Shown here: positions 24,824 to 36,889 of the stretch, piece after piece
Layout of the letters: each line of letters opens with the position of its first letter
Position numbering within the stretch: position 1 is the stretch's first letter
DNA from: Misgurnus anguillicaudatus
Taxonomy: Eukaryota > Chordata > Actinopteri > Cypriniformes > Cobitidae
NCBI RefSeq assembly: GCF_027580225.2
Contig: NC_073358.2
Coordinates: 25,074,501-25,138,500 of the forward strand
DNA: 64,000 bases
Reading direction: 5' to 3'
The notes under the pieces: generated by a model
Databases searched by the model: none
Told to the model about the DNA's origin: nothing
Seen by the model: only the letters and a program-made list of their open reading frames with translations
Program-made: the position numbers and the translations under genes

Positions 24824-25099
24824 TAAGTCTTGGTCACCATCAAATGTTTTTTAATATACAGTACACTTGATAAACAAAACACTAAAAATATATCAGTCAT
24901 CAATTAATGTTAATCAATAAAGCTTAAAGATGTGTAAGTATAATGAGTATTTATTTGACGCACCATATACCGCTATACATTTGCATATTCAGTTCTGCAT
25001 ATTCACACTATTACACCTGCTAAACCTGCTATTAAATATGAAAGATCACGTTGTCATGCACAACCGATTTCCATTTCCATGTAATTCAACACTCTATAG

Positions 25100-26037
25100 C
25101 AGGGGTTCTCAAAGTTTACATTCAAAGGTCCAAATCTGAATTCTCATCATTTTCATTGGTCCGGAAAAACTTTATGTAAATCATTTGTTTATAAAACAAA
25201 TCAACACGCATAGTTTGGGAAAAACATAAGTGTATTTTGCATTTCAAGTAAAAAATTTTTTTAAAAAATAAACACAAGAAATATGCCAAAAGTAACCAGG
25301 TGCAAAATACAGAGCAACCTAATTAGAGAAATGGCACAGTTTGTTCTCCATCAGATGCATAAACCATGGCAAAAAAGTGTGGTTGGTAGGCAGAGACACT
25401 GACCAAAATTAGGTGTGCAGTGTGTGCACCTATAAATTGGCTGATGATGCTTGCTTTGCTTCTCAATGAATTACGGTGAAATGCCGCTACATCCAAAAGC
25501 CAGGGGGCGCTCTCGGGCAGAAACTTAATATGCGAAGAACCAGCGAAGAACCAGACACACGCAGCTCCAGGAAATGTCTTAAGGATATATTTATATTGCT
25601 GTTCTTCAAACCTTTTCAGGTATTTTCATGATAATAAAAAAATGTATACAGATTATGTTTGACGAGTGTTGCTTTTTCAAATGCATGTTTTAAACAACTC
25701 AAACCGACAGTGATTTCAGATTGATAAGGACTTACTGATCAAAAGCCGTAGTACATGAAGTAGCTGTGCATAATATCTGGGTGTGATGGCTACAGCGTCA
25801 CAAAGGAAATTTTTAAATAACTCGTTTTATTTTCGGACCAGGAATACTCTTAAATCTACAAATAAAAAAACTAAACGAATTGTTTACAAGTTTAATATGC
25901 ATTTTTAAAGTAGCAAATGGACACATTTATCAGTCACATAGAAATTAATGCACTTGTAATATGAAGTGGACGCGGGTCCGGATCAAGTTCCCGTCGGGTC
26001 CGGATCCGGACCAGAGTCCGGACTTTGAGAACCCCTG
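25100..26037. mobile_element. hAT non-autonomous element (CAGGGGTTCTCAAAG ends)
   Basis: The ends CAGGGGTTCTCAAAG and CTTTGAGAACCCCTG are perfect 15-bp inverted repeats. The flanks CTCTATAG (25092-25099) and CTCTATAC (26038-26045) form an 8-bp target duplication with one mismatch, the hAT signature. Near the right end GGTCCGGAT-type words recur (GGGTCCGGATC, GGTCCGGATCCGGACC). It is 938 bp with no transposase frame. Confidence 0.92.
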
Positions 26038-26045
26038 CTCTATAC

Positions 26046-27550
26046 AGTAACATTGGTGGATACAATGCACATAAAAATCTTGTGTTGCAGAAAAATGTCA
26101 TGATCCGTGCGATCACAGACGATCAAAGTCAGGACAGCTCTCAGGCATCCATCCTCAGTTCCATCCCCATAATTACCTTGAGTGTACAGCAGATGACCCC
26201 ACATGGACAATTTATTGCCTTCACTATTTTCCCCGAAGCCCTGAATAGTCAACAAAAAAATGCGTGCATGCAACAATATATTCTCTTGTGTTTTCTACCT
26301 CAAAGAAAATTGCTCTGATTTCGGACTCAAGGCCTCCATCTGAAAATTACTTCATTGTGGAAAAATGGCTTTATTACAAGACACCAATCTTCATTTGATG
26401 GCATTTTGTTGTCTTTGAAGAGAGCAAATTCATGTATACAGAAGTATGAGTAAATTACTGCACTTTTCTTTCATTTTTTGGAACAATTTGGATGGAATTA
26501 AATTAAGAGCGTGACATCTGTCCTACAGTAAGAAATGCAGACATGCCCAGTTGTGTTTGAATAGACAGAAACACAAAGATAACCAACATTTTTTAGCAAT
26601 TTGTGCCTTTGCCTCTGTTTTTAATACAGCCACAAACACTTGAGACAGGGAGCGTCTTGAAATGCAGAGTATTGTAGGAGGGGCTTTTTTATTGAACCCT
26701 GTGACAAAAAAGGCTTTGTGGTTGTTTTTACTCAGCAGTATTACAAGCAATCTATCAAAGGAAATAACAAACATACACAAATCTTTGTATTAACCTGTAT
26801 GTGCAAAATGTCCTAATATTGCAAGGTTGTCTGATAATTCAGCCTGACTTTACTTAAAAAATATGTGATAACTAATTTATTGGTGTACCTGGTTCTGATC
26901 TAGTATAAAATCATAGTGAAGATGGCCCAGCAACCAGAATTTGTGCATATGATTTGCTATTATGTTTTTTTTTATCGAATTTGTCTTATTCATGGGTTTG
27001 TGATCATTATCTGATATTTTCCTTTCATTTCACATGTTCTTCATAATATTCAAATTCACAAAGCCAACAGTTTACACACAACACAATGAAATATCTAGCC
27101 AGGCTCCATGACAGCACTGATTACTGTATCTACAACAGATGATAATGAACTGTAAATGCGTATTTCTGACACAGGTTTGAAGTGACTGGCTGGCACAATG
27201 CTCCCCGAGCTGTTTTAAAGAGAGGGGATATGGCTGATAAGCTGGCACACAGCCAGTCTGTGAAATGGTCCAGCACAGTGTGCTGGCAGAACGGTGCTAT
27301 CTGGACACATTTTGTGCAGTTAGAATCTACTGTTTCTGTTTTTTGTTGAAGTTGTAGAAATCAAATCTTCAAACGCAGTAGTGGCTTCAACAGTATAGTG
27401 CAATATAGTACAGTGGTATCTATGCACTGTAGAAGGAAGATGTTGTTTGTGCTATTATGTGTTTGCTAAATAGCATCATGCACTCTATAGATGTTGAGTA
27501 TCATTGTGAAATCTCAAAAGTGGTTCAATATTACTTAAATTTTATGCATC
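26046..27550. other. Unassigned sequence
   Basis: No recognisable transposon ends. Overlapping open frames at 26025-26318 plus and 26040-26276 minus straddle the transposon edge and are not genes. Confidence 0.3.
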
Positions 27551-27708
27551 ACAAATGCAGCATGAAGTTACTTTAAAACAACTTGGTAGTACTATTTAAG
27601 CTTCGACCTGTGAATAGCTGACATAACAAAACTAATTGAAGTTGTTTAATTTTATTTTCTAAGGTAAAGTAGCATAAAAATATATGTTGATATGTTTTTT
27701 ACAGTGTA
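27551..27708. mobile_element. MITE copy (AAATGCAGCATGAAGTT...TTTTTTACAGTG)
   Basis: The left AAATGCAGCATGAAGTTACT and right TAGCATAAAAATATATG with TTTTTTACAGTGTA belong to the same family as 14919 and 22750. The first few bases of the left terminus are eroded. Confidence 0.6.
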
Positions 27709-28471
27709 AAAAAATGAGCAGTATGCAAAGTTATTGAAGACACTTTAGATCCTTGGGTTTTAATTTGTACAGCAAAGTATCTGGGAGAAGTTAAAGCTTT
27801 TAAAACCTTTTAAAAAGTAGAGCTCTGATCATCGTGTAAGGCAGTGGTTCTAAAACTGGGTGCCGGCCCCTCCTTAGGGGGCACGAGATGGTGTCAGGGG
27901 GCCTCATTTTTTATGATATTTTATAAAATACATTAATTCATCATAAATACTGTTGTATTAAACCTCAGAAAAAAGCTACTACCAACAGCACTAAATTGTA
28001 TCATTTAATATGTTTTAAGTTTGAGGTTGTTTTATGTCATGAATTTTCTTTCGGGGGCCGCACAACGATGCACCCTACACATGGGCAGACTGATCTCATG
28101 GAGAGTCATGTTATAGTCACGAAAAATTTGGTTAATTTTTTCATGTTCATGGCACGAAATTCAGCTTTTTTGGTGCCTTGAGCCCGAATGTCTTTATCGT
28201 TTCACTCGCACAAATTTCTATTAATAGTTTTTCGTGTCTGTTGCACGACTTTCTTTTTCGTTTCATTTTATGTATTATTTTTTCATTGTTTCTTCCTATT
28301 TTCTTACCATTATCGTTTGGGGTTGGGGTTAGAATCACTTTCTCTTACATTTTTAGATATCCTAACCCAAACTCTAACCCCAACTCCAGGCGAAAATATT
28401 TTTTAAAGCGGAAGAAAAACATGTAGAAACCAATACATAAAAGTACATCCTAACTAGAGTTGTGCCGATAG

Positions 28472-29255
28472 CTACACAATCTCAAGGAGGTTTGTGATAT
28501 AGTCACATAAACTTTTGATTCTTTGTTTCGTGATATTATCACAAATTTCTGTGTTTTTTTTGTGATCGTATAACGAATTTCTGTTTTTGTGTGATTATCA
28601 CGTATTGGTTACTCAACAGTTTTTTCCTATTTTTAAACCATTGTCACTTCGGTTTAGGGTTAGATTTGGTGTTTGCATTAAAATGTCACTTTGTGTATTG
28701 GTCTATAGACCGTTTCAGCAGTAACAACATAAACAAGCGGCTGCCGCGATCCGCACGTAACTTCCTGTAAACTCCGCTAAGAATAAATAACAACAAAGTT
28801 CTTTAAACGTAGTTTATTTATATAACAAGCAAAAAAACAACATATAGATTACATAGGAAACCAAAACATTTGTTATTTTTATTTGTTGTTTAGCAACTAA
28901 TCAGACCATTAAAAAAACGAAACCGGAAGTAAAGTTCGAATCCAGACGTGTATCACGTGCGTCAGATGAAACCGTCTATATTATTTTTTCTGATTTATTT
29001 ATTTATATGTCACCTGGCGTTAGAGTTAGAGTTGGGTTTGGGTAAGGATGTCATTTTATGTAAATCTAACCATAAACCAAAGCGACAATGGTAAGAAAAT
29101 AGGACAAAACAGTTGAGTAACCAATACGTGATCATCACACGAAAACAGGAATTCGTCATACGATCATGAAAAAACGTGGAAATTCTTTATAATAAAACGA
29201 ATAAATAATAAAAAATTTACGTGACTATATAACGAAATTTCTTGAGACTGGGTTG
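28472..29255. mobile_element. Nest layer 4: P2-family palindromic element
   Basis: It begins CTACACAATCTCAAGG and ends TTCTTGAGACTGGGTTG, with arms carrying TATTATCACAAATTTC, GATCGTATAACGAATTTC and GATTATCACGTATTGG and their inverses. GCCGATAG flanks it exactly (28464-28471 and 29256-29263). That is an 8-bp duplication made from layer 3 sequence, so insertion into layer 3 is secure. Confidence 0.92.
28704..28980. mobile_element. Nest layer 5 (youngest): TATAGACCGTTTCA element
   Basis: The ends TATAGACCGTTTCAGC and GATGAAACCGTCTATA are inverted with a few differences. The interior has GCGGCTGCCGCGATCCGCAC, and AAACCGGAAGTAAAG is placed near the right end. P2 copies at 31810 and 44249 run from TATATTGGTTTAT into TTTTTTC[AG]GATTTAT without it, so they are uninserted versions. 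The exact target duplication is ambiguous because the site is TA-rich. Confidence 0.88.
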
Positions 29256-29887
29256 GCCGATAGACAATAGTATCGTGTATCGACAGTCGTCAGACATATT
29301 GCCAATAGCAGGCTTTCATGACAATAGTTTGCGATGGTTATTATTATTATCATTATAGTTTCACATTATCATGCACATTGCGTGCTTTTCCTCGCATGAG
29401 AGGGTTTGTGGGCTTTACTTTGAGCGAGAGAGCTTGTAAGTTTTAAGAAGGTTGCGGTCATGACACTGTTGCCCTTGATTCTTTTTTGTCCACCAATCAA
29501 GTGACTTGTCATAAAAGAGTAAAAAATGAAAAAATAATAAATAGGTAAACTATCGTGTATCTGCAAACTCACAGGCTGACGATAGGACAATCTCAAAATG
29601 GGGCATATCGCCCAACACTAATCCTAACTCCAACCCCAAGCGACAATGATTTAAAAATAGAAAAAACAACAAGAAAACAATACATAAAATAACATAAAAA
29701 AAGAAAGTTGTGCCACGGACATAAAAAACTATTAATAGAAATTTGTGCGAGTGACATGACAAAGACATTCGTGCTGACATTTCGTTGCTGTGGACAAGAA
29801 TATATTAATAAAAAAAATGTATAACTATAACGTGACTTTCCGTAAGATTTTGTTGACATGGGGGGTGCATGCCGAAAAGAGCCACTG

Positions 29888-31120
29888 GTGTGGTTAGACA
29901 AGAACACAGTATAAGATACCTGAGAAAACATCAGAAAACAGCTGCAATCTTAACATCTTGTCATATGATCAGTAAGATGCACTGCAAGATCAGATTTGCT
30001 TAATTTACAATATTTAGTGCTTCTAGTGGGCTAGGATCTATGAAATTTTCATTTGTCATTGTGACCAGACAGTTAACCGTGCCTTCCAACAAGGCTAATT
30101 TCATATTTTTCTCATTTATGCAGATAAATTAAGTTAAATTGTATAATAAATCGTGGGTTTAATTCAATTATTTCTAACTTCAGGATGACAAACTATCGTT
30201 AATTTTTCACACACTTGTATTCCAAAAAACTTTGGTTGGATATGTCATTATTTGGGTTTGTGTTCAAAGGGGGTGGGGGGTGGTGATGTGCCGCTTAAGG
30301 ATTATGAATATGTGAAATTGTCTATTGAATTCTGGAAAAATAAAGGCTATGTTATTGGCTATATATGTATAGGTTGTTCATCAAATACATTTCATAAATT
30401 TAAAAGGTTTTTCAAATGAAAACAAGATCTAGTGCATGCAGACTTCAGAGAGCTGCTCCTCCCTCTTATGTCCTTATGATGTGGAAGAAAATATATAGAG
30501 AATGCAATTTGAAAGCTTTTATTCTGCTTTTCATCATTTGTTTATATATCTAAAGTTACATATTTTCTGTCCATATTCTTTCCAAAGAGAATCACTAAAG
30601 ACATCACAGAGTTATCTTGTTTACATTAGGGCACTGCTGTCTCACCTTTTATTTAGCTTGTCAGACTTCGTCACCGCAAATAATTCTGTGTCCTCTCAAC
30701 AAAACAACCGTGATGTAATACTTTTAGCATGCATAAGAATTAGAATTAAAGTTGCAGTTAAAGCACAAGAGTAATACTGCCATCTGCTGTATCTGCAGAC
30801 GTTTGGACAACATGACTCATCCTATTGCGTGAGTGAAAGAGATTGAGACCTATTTGCAGCCTTGCTCTGTGCACCTCTTAAAAAAAGGAAAAATAATGTG
30901 TGAAATCTAAATCCCAAGAACCATTCACTAACTTCAGAGACTCCTGACCTTGCAATCCTGATGCTCCTGCAGCACACAACAGAGATTCACTAAGAGCTTG
31001 CTGAAAGGTTATATGCCAGTCGTATTAGGCCATACTAGTTTATAACTTTTTTGTATTGCTGTATTCGGCTGTATGAATGTTACATGGTGTGATCCTTTTA
31101 ATAGTAAATTAGAATAAATC
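29888..31120. other. Unassigned AT-rich sequence
   Basis: No recognisable element or gene. The open frame at 30502-30774 has no domain. Confidence 0.3.
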
Positions 31121-31121
31121 C

Positions 31122-31509
31122 TTTAAAGGTGCAGTGTTTAATTTTTTAAAGGATCTCTTGACAGAAATGCAAAATAATATACAAAACTATATTATCAGGG
31201 GTGTATAAAGACCTTTTATAATGAACCGTTATGTTTTTATTACCTTAAAATGAGATGTTGTTATCTATATACACAGAGGGTCCCCTTACGTGGAGATCGC
31301 CATTGTGTGCCGCCATGTTTCTACAGAAGCCCTTAATGGACAAACTTTTTTACTAAATAGTCTCCGTTGATGACATGTTTTCCGATGGCGGCTACCATAG
31401 GTTCTCTATTCGTTTCAAAAGCGAGGTGTGAGCAGTGGACTGAGCCGTTGGTTGCAATTCACAACCTCACCACTAGATGTCGCTAAAATTTACACACTGC
31501 ACCTTTAAA
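31122..31509. mobile_element. TIR element (TTTAAAGGTGCAGTGT ends)
   Basis: TTTAAAGGTGCAGTGTTTAA is mirrored by ACACACTGCACCTTTAAA. Internal landmarks are AAGGATCTCTTGACAG, GTGTGCCGCCATGTTTC and CACTAGATGTCGCTAAAATT. A second copy at 32675-33015 is in the opposite orientation. Confidence 0.88.
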
Positions 31510-31567
31510 TTTGAATAATTAAGTTACACATACAAAACCTCACATACAAGATATTGAAAGACATGCT

Positions 31568-31731
31568 TTATATGGATAGTTCACCCAAAAATGAACCCAA
31601 ATCGTTTCAAAATTTTTCAAAATATCTTACTTCGTGTTCATCAGAACAAAGAAATTTATACGGGTTTGTAACAACATGAAATTGAGTAAATGATAACAGA
31701 ATTTTTATTTTTGGGTGAACTATCCCTTTAA
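31568..31731. mobile_element. MITE (GGATAGTTCACCCAAAAATG ends)
   Basis: GGATAGTTCACCCAAAAATG and TTTTTGGGTGAACTATCCC form clear inverted termini. The arms carry ATCTTACTTCGTGTTCATCA-type sequence. This is one of the commonest fish MITE families. Confidence 0.9.
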
Positions 31732-31809
31732 TAGTGACGCATAGACAAAAATTATTTAGGGGCAAGCAGCAATTTCAGGACATAACAGTGGATATATGTC
31801 AAAAAGAAC

Positions 31810-32320
31810 CTACCCAATCTCAAGAAGTTTCGTGAAATAGTCACATAATTTTTTTATTCTTTTTTTTGTGATATTATCACGAATATCCACATTTTTTCTT
31901 GATCGTATAACGAATTCCTGTTTTCGTGGGATTATCACGTATTGGTTACTAAACTGCTTTTTCCTATTTTTAAACCATTGTCGCTTCGCTTTAGGGTTAG
32001 ACTTAGTGCTTGCATTAGAATGCCGCTTTATATATTGGTTTATACTATTTTTTTCGGATTTATTGTTTTATATGTCGCATGGCGTTAGGGCTAGAGTTGG
32101 GTTTGGTTAGGGATGTCATGTTATGTAAATCTAACCCTAAACCGAAGCGACAATGGTAAGAAAATAGGACAAAACAGTTGATTAACCAATACGTGATAAT
32201 CACACGAAAACAGGAATTCGTTATATGATCACGAAAAAATGCCGAAATAGGTGATAATATCACAAAAAAAGAATAAAAAAATTACACGACTATATAACGA
32301 AATTTCGTGAGACTGGGCTG
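31810..32320. mobile_element. P2-family palindromic element
   Basis: CTACCCAATCTCAAGAAG opens and CGTGAGACTGGGCTG closes. The inverted arms hold GATCGTATAACGAATTCC and GGAATTCGTTATATGATC, with a core of GGCGTTAGGGCTAGAGTTGG. Flanks AAAAGAAC and TAAATAAC give at best a decayed 8-bp duplication. Open frames within it are chance translations of the arms. Confidence 0.88.
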
Positions 32321-32674
32321 TAAATAACAGGACATTGCATTCATAGTACAATTGCTTGTAACTTTTTAACAAATTGCGTTGGGAATACATGTTTGCATAA
32401 CTCACTCAAAAAATAAAATAAATACATTTAGTGGTCATCTTAGTCACTACTAATTAAAATCATTCATACTGCCCATTTTTTGGAAACTGGCAGAGGATTG
32501 CTGTACCTAAAATATCTAAAATATTAGTTTCCTCTGCTTTTCCCTTAAGATTCACTTATGATATAGGTAACAATTTTACAGTTAAAATCTATAATTTAAT
32601 TTTGTAAGATCATTCCCCCACCCCCTTTATGTTTTTTTGTTGCTGTGCTTTATGAAACAGACTCTTAAAGGTAC

Positions 32675-33015
32675 AGTGTGTAAATTTTAGCGACATCCAG
32701 TGGTTAGGTTGTGAATTACAACCAAAGGCTCAGTCCACTGCTCACCCCTCGCTTTTGAAACGCATAGAAAAAATGTAATTGACAGGAAAAACTTTGTCAC
32801 TTAAGGGCTTCTGTAGAAAACATTGCGGCACAAAATGGCGACTTCCACGTAAGGGTACCCTCAGTGTATGTAGATAAAAACATCTGATTCTAAGGTAATA
32901 AAAACATAACAGTTCATTATTAAGGGTCTTTATACACCCCTGGTAATATAGTTTTGTATAATATTTTGCTTTTCTATCAAGAGATCCTTCTAAAAACTAC
33001 ACACTGCACCATTAA
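32675..33015. mobile_element. TIR element, inverted copy of 31122-31509
   Basis: TTAAAGGTACAGTGTGTAAA at the left and CTACACACTGCACCATTAA at the right. The inner order (GCGACATCCAGTGG, then CACAAAATGGCGACTTCC, then AAGAGATCC) is the reverse of the 31122 copy. Confidence 0.88.
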
Positions 33016-33123
33016 TGTGTGAAATGTGCTGCATTTTAAAACATCATTAGAAACCTTGTTGACATTAAGCTTCAGTTGTTGTTTCTTTCTGCAAATGAGC
33101 GCTGCACAAGCTTTGAGTTACAG

Positions 33124-33400
33124 CAGTGGTTCTCAAACTGGGGGGCACATGCCAGGGGAGTCCAGTTTTATGATATTTTATAAAGTACAGTAATTTATTA
33201 TAAGTTCTGTGTATCAAACCTTAGAAAAATATAACTACCAACCAACATCACTACATTGTATCATTTAATATTCAAATATTAAGTTTGAAATAGTTTTATA
33301 TCATGAATTTTCTTTGGGGGGGCACAAAGGGATGCACCCAACATAAGGGGGGTGCACGGGGAAAAGTTTCTGAATACATAAAGTATCAAAAGATTAGGGG
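33124..33400. mobile_element. hAT-like CAGTGGTTCTCAAACTGG element, right end lost
   Basis: It begins CAGTGGTTCTCAAACTGGGG and shares TTTTATGATATTTTATAAAG and CATGAATTTTCTTT with the outer layer of the nest at 27842. The right inverted terminus is not found; the sequence trails off after GTGCACGGGGAAAAG. Confidence 0.75.
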
Positions 33401-35795
33401 GGGAAAATTCTCATAAGAGCCCTCTAAATGGTTATGGCATGCTTTCCTGTGAACCAGTCTGAACAATGTAGGAACATGGTTACTGTCAGATGGCATTTAT
33501 GCGTTTGCAGAAAGTAGTTCAAAAGGTTTCCTTTAAAACAAAAGAGGGTTTCGACATAAATATTATATGAGGACTTTTTAAGTTACCAGGGTTTAAACAG
33601 CTGCATCTAAATACAATGGAACATCTGCACATTCAGTGATAAATCTGATATTCCCCAGACAATGCCAGTTTAAAGCAGATTAGTGTATCAAAAGCTTTTG
33701 TTCGGATATACACTCAAAACCCTCAAATGCCCGTATGAACCCTTTCACGCAATCAACCTACAACATATGGGAGACAATATATTCTCTGTTAACCTTAAGG
33801 TACGTTTATTTAATATTTATGATTTCTAACAAAACACGTAAAGGAGTATCGTCTCTAAATAATTAAAATTGTTATGAAAAAAAGCATTTTTGAACAGGTG
33901 CAAAATGTCCTGAAAATGATAGATGCTCCTGTTGTGTGTTTTTTTTTTTTTTAACAAAAGTAATAACATTCATGTGGAACGCACAATTTATTCTCTTTGA
34001 AACCACAATCACAGTGGATATGCTGCGATTTTATTCTATATTCAGTCTCTTCTAGTCTTGCTGAGTGTTTGGTGGTTCAGATTTTGGGTCAGCGTGTAAA
34101 CAAGAAAATGTCATTCACAACCACCGATGTTTGACCTCTGCATGCCCCTGTGCACTTCAGATAGAGGATTTGAAGATCAGTGGGCTGAGCCAAAAGCTCT
34201 TGCAAAGGTTACACAAAATGCTTAGTTTGCTGTCACGTATAGCGTCCAGTGCAGTCGGGTTTCTTTACAGGGAAGGTTCATTTTGTATTTTGAAAGTATA
34301 TAAATAAAATTCAGGATCTGGAATAAATGTGAGTTCTGGACTTCAAACTGGACTAAGGAATAATATAGTCTTTATACTGTCTGTTTAAAAAAAAAAAAGT
34401 GCTTCATTAACACAATGCATTGTGCACCTTTCCTTTGTTTCAATTTCTTATTTCACTTATTTCCAAAAAAAAATCATATTTAATCACATTTCCTTCATGG
34501 TCTTGTTATTTGTAACTCCTCATTGAGGTTTATGAAATATTGTAGGTACTGTATAAGACCTTCATATGCGCTCATAACACTGTAGCAGCGATCTCCAGAA
34601 ACAGATAATCTGAAGATCTATTTTAAATCCTGGTGTATGTGGTTGTAACCTGCAGGTACAACGGCTTGATTAGACATCACTCCTCTTGTTCTTTGTGTTT
34701 CCGCCCGCTGCTATTCTGTAGATTAGCTCTCGATCACAGCATGCATGGCCGCGACTCTAATAACAGTAATCCAGTCAACGGATTTGGGTCTGAATAAATT
34801 CGAGTGAGCGCACACCTTGTCTTAAAATCAGCTCCCTCTGCATCTGAAGGGGCACACACAGATTCTGGATGCGACTCAGCACGTATAACACAGCGTGTAA
34901 TTTGACGGTACTTCATGTGTACCTCCGCAGACACAATCAACGGTAAATGGAGGAGATTCTCGAGCGGCTCAAGAGGTATTCATTACCTCCAAAGGCCTTA
35001 AGAAGGCTCTGAACAACTGCAATAATAGGGAGAGGAAAACCAAAGGTTTGTGGGTATTCCTACCATGATAAGAGACCCTGCATGGGGAGAGATCAAAAAA
35101 GCGTTCTACTTCAAGCTCCTTGTGTGTGTGTGTGTTTTACATTTATTTTCATATTACTCTTGACCTGGATTTTCTGACCAGTGTGTCTCCAAGTGTGCAT
35201 ATCTAAATGAATGTCTAATGACAAAGCTACTGTAGTACCATCTGTAAACTCATGGCCAATGAATGTACTCAGTATATATGTACTACAGTTTGAAGGTTTT
35301 GACTGCAAAAATTGATCCCCTTTCTGTGACTCTGGGATGCTGCTGTAGGTGAACAGTGGGCCACAGCTGAAGCCATATGGTGACAAAGGCCATCAAATCT
35401 TCCCTAAGGTCTTGTCAGTCCAGCCACAATCTATTGTCAGGCACTGTTGGTGTAAGGTGATATTCACTCTACATCTTTACAGAGGCTGTTTGCATGATAG
35501 CATCAGAAAGGCCAGACTACATGGCAATCCTTCTATCTGCCTTTTAGTCATCCATCAACCTAAATGGCAGAAAACCACCTTAGCAGCAATTCTATAATGC
35601 AATGGTTCCTGTAATATTTCCTTTCTTGATCTGTTGATGCTGCATGGACATTGTGAAATTTAAGGATGCTGTGATTGTGTAAGGTTTAAAGAAACTGGCA
35701 GTGCTGACCTACAGCTAAAGAAAGGAACATATTATTTTTTCAAATGTGGATCTTTTAAAGCACACGAAGTAGAGTTTACAGTTCATATAATTTAA
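33401..35795. other. TE-poor unassigned sequence
   Basis: No transposon ends were recognised. Balanced-composition patches near 34040-34260 and 34640-35010 could be regulatory or exonic; open frames there have no recognisable domain. A short (TG)n lies near 35121-35134. Confidence 0.3.
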
Positions 35796-35799
35796 GTAT

Positions 35800-35896
35800 G
35801 TGCTCTGCAGCTCAATTGGTTGAACACGGTGTTCGCAACGCAAAGGATGTGCGTTTGATGATTTCTGGGAGCACATATTGCTTACTAATTAAAAAA
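35800..35896 (+). repeat. tRNA-derived SINE
   Basis: CTCTGCAGCTCAATTGGTTG looks like a decayed tRNA 5' half with A box, and CAACGCAAAGGATGTGCG then TTTGATGATTTCTGG like the anticodon arm and B box, ending GGGAGCACATATTGC. It is too diverged in the T arm to be a functional tRNA. The layout fits cyprinid tRNA-derived SINEs. Confidence 0.6.
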
Positions 35897-35919
35897 AGTA
35901 TACCTTAAATAAGTAGCGG

Positions 35920-36650
35920 CTCCAGACTATAGATTTAGGTGGGGCAGATTCTGGGTAGTATCGTAGGCTATATGACTAACTTATGATTAACTGCTATGGT
36001 ACACGTTTTACATTTAAATGACTGAACGCATGCAGAACAATGAGCAGAGGTCTAATGTCCTTCCGTAATTCAGCCTGATTGGGGCGCTCTAATGCTGATT
36101 AATTTGGTTTTAGCAAAAAAAGTGCTTGAAAAATTAAAAAGTAAGCATGGGAAATAAAACACTTTATTCAGTTTAGTACAACCAGATTGCCAAAGCTTTA
36201 TGTCATCAAACGACCATTTAAACGCCCTAATGAAGGCTTACCATTGGTTGTTTGGCTTTTGCAAAATGTTTATATCTGGCTTGTCAGGGCAAAGTTGTTT
36301 GTTGTCCATTATTTCATTAACTGATAATCTTTCAAACAAATTCTGTAAAAAATTCTACAGTATTACAATCGAGATGATACTACTCGCGATGCTCGCAACC
36401 TCAAGAATTAGCCGTACTAACGTTGTTACACAGAGGCAGACTGATTTGCATTTTGCTAACCCGAAATGATATAGCATTGTCCAAAATTACGTTCATGTAA
36501 TTTAAAGCAAGAGGGGCAAATTCAAATCTGCCCATATGGCTCTCTATCAGGGCTCACTGTATTTCAACTTTTCACCACAAACTTACATGGAGAAAATGTG
36601 GGGCGCTGTTGAGCTCAGGAGGGCTCACCTCAATCATTACGTACAGTAGC
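35920..36650. other. Possible unrecognised element
   Basis: AGCGGCTCCAGACTATAG followed by GGTGGGGCAG resembles hAT-like openings, and TGGGGCGCTGTTGAGCTCAG lies near the other side. Inverted ends could not be matched, so this remains tentative. Confidence 0.25.
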
Positions 36651-36889
36651 CAACCGAGTTGTGCACTCAATTTCCAAACATACTCATCTCACTTTACGAC
36701 TTAAAATTGTCTAGAAATTCCCAAAATATATGTTGAAAAAATTTTACGAGTTAACAGTTTAGATTTGATTAAGTGTATAGTTCTATATTTTCATGTTAAT
36801 AAATATTTTTATTTTTATTTTATCTGCCCACACAGATGAGACGCGCCTGCTTAAATGCACCGTACACTGCTTTGAATAAAGACAACTGA

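Larger units (their letters stand above)
28455..29620. mobile_element. Nest layer 3: hAT-like element (TAGTGTTGGGCGATAT type)
   Basis: The left end TAGAGTTGTGCCGATAG and right end ATATCGCCCAACACTA are inverted relatives. ATCCTAAC is present perfectly on both sides (28447-28454 and 29621-29628), an 8-bp hAT-type target duplication. The P1 copy at 38.5 kb reads AGTAATTCTAACCCCAACCC across the equivalent site, giving an uninserted comparison. Confidence 0.9.
28086..29855. mobile_element. Nest layer 2: P1-family palindromic element
   Basis: It begins CAGACTGATCTCATGG and ends CTTTCCGTAAGATTTTGTTG. The arms contain inverted copies of GCACAAATTTCTATTAATAG and ATGTATTATTTTTTCATTG-type blocks. The flanking ACATGGG at 28079-28085 recurs at 29856-29862 as a 7-8 bp target duplication. 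The right arm lies at 29621-29855, displaced by the inner insertions. Confidence 0.85.
27842..29887. mobile_element. Nest layer 1 (oldest): hAT-like CAGTGGTTCT element
   Basis: It starts CAGTGGTTCTAAAACTGGG. It is interrupted after CCCTACACATGGG and resumes at 29856 with ACATGGGGGGTGCATG, closing at AGCCACTG. The copy at 33124 reads straight through this point (GATGCACCCAACATAAGGGGGGTGC), so it acts as an uninserted version. Flanks GTGTAAGG and GTGTGGTT agree at only four of eight positions, so its own target duplication is doubtful. Confidence 0.8.

Noticed and set aside
28310..28400. Interstitial telomere array
   Set aside because: Only one or two TTAGGG-like units appear and they recur at the same position in dispersed P1/P2 copies, so they belong to the element.
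29593..29931. 112-codon minus-strand frame
   Set aside because: Runs across the P1 right arm and the layer-1 boundary, so it is a by-product of palindromic transposon sequence.
35800..35896. Functional tRNA gene
   Set aside because: A- and B-box-like words are present but the arms do not pair well; it fits a SINE head better.
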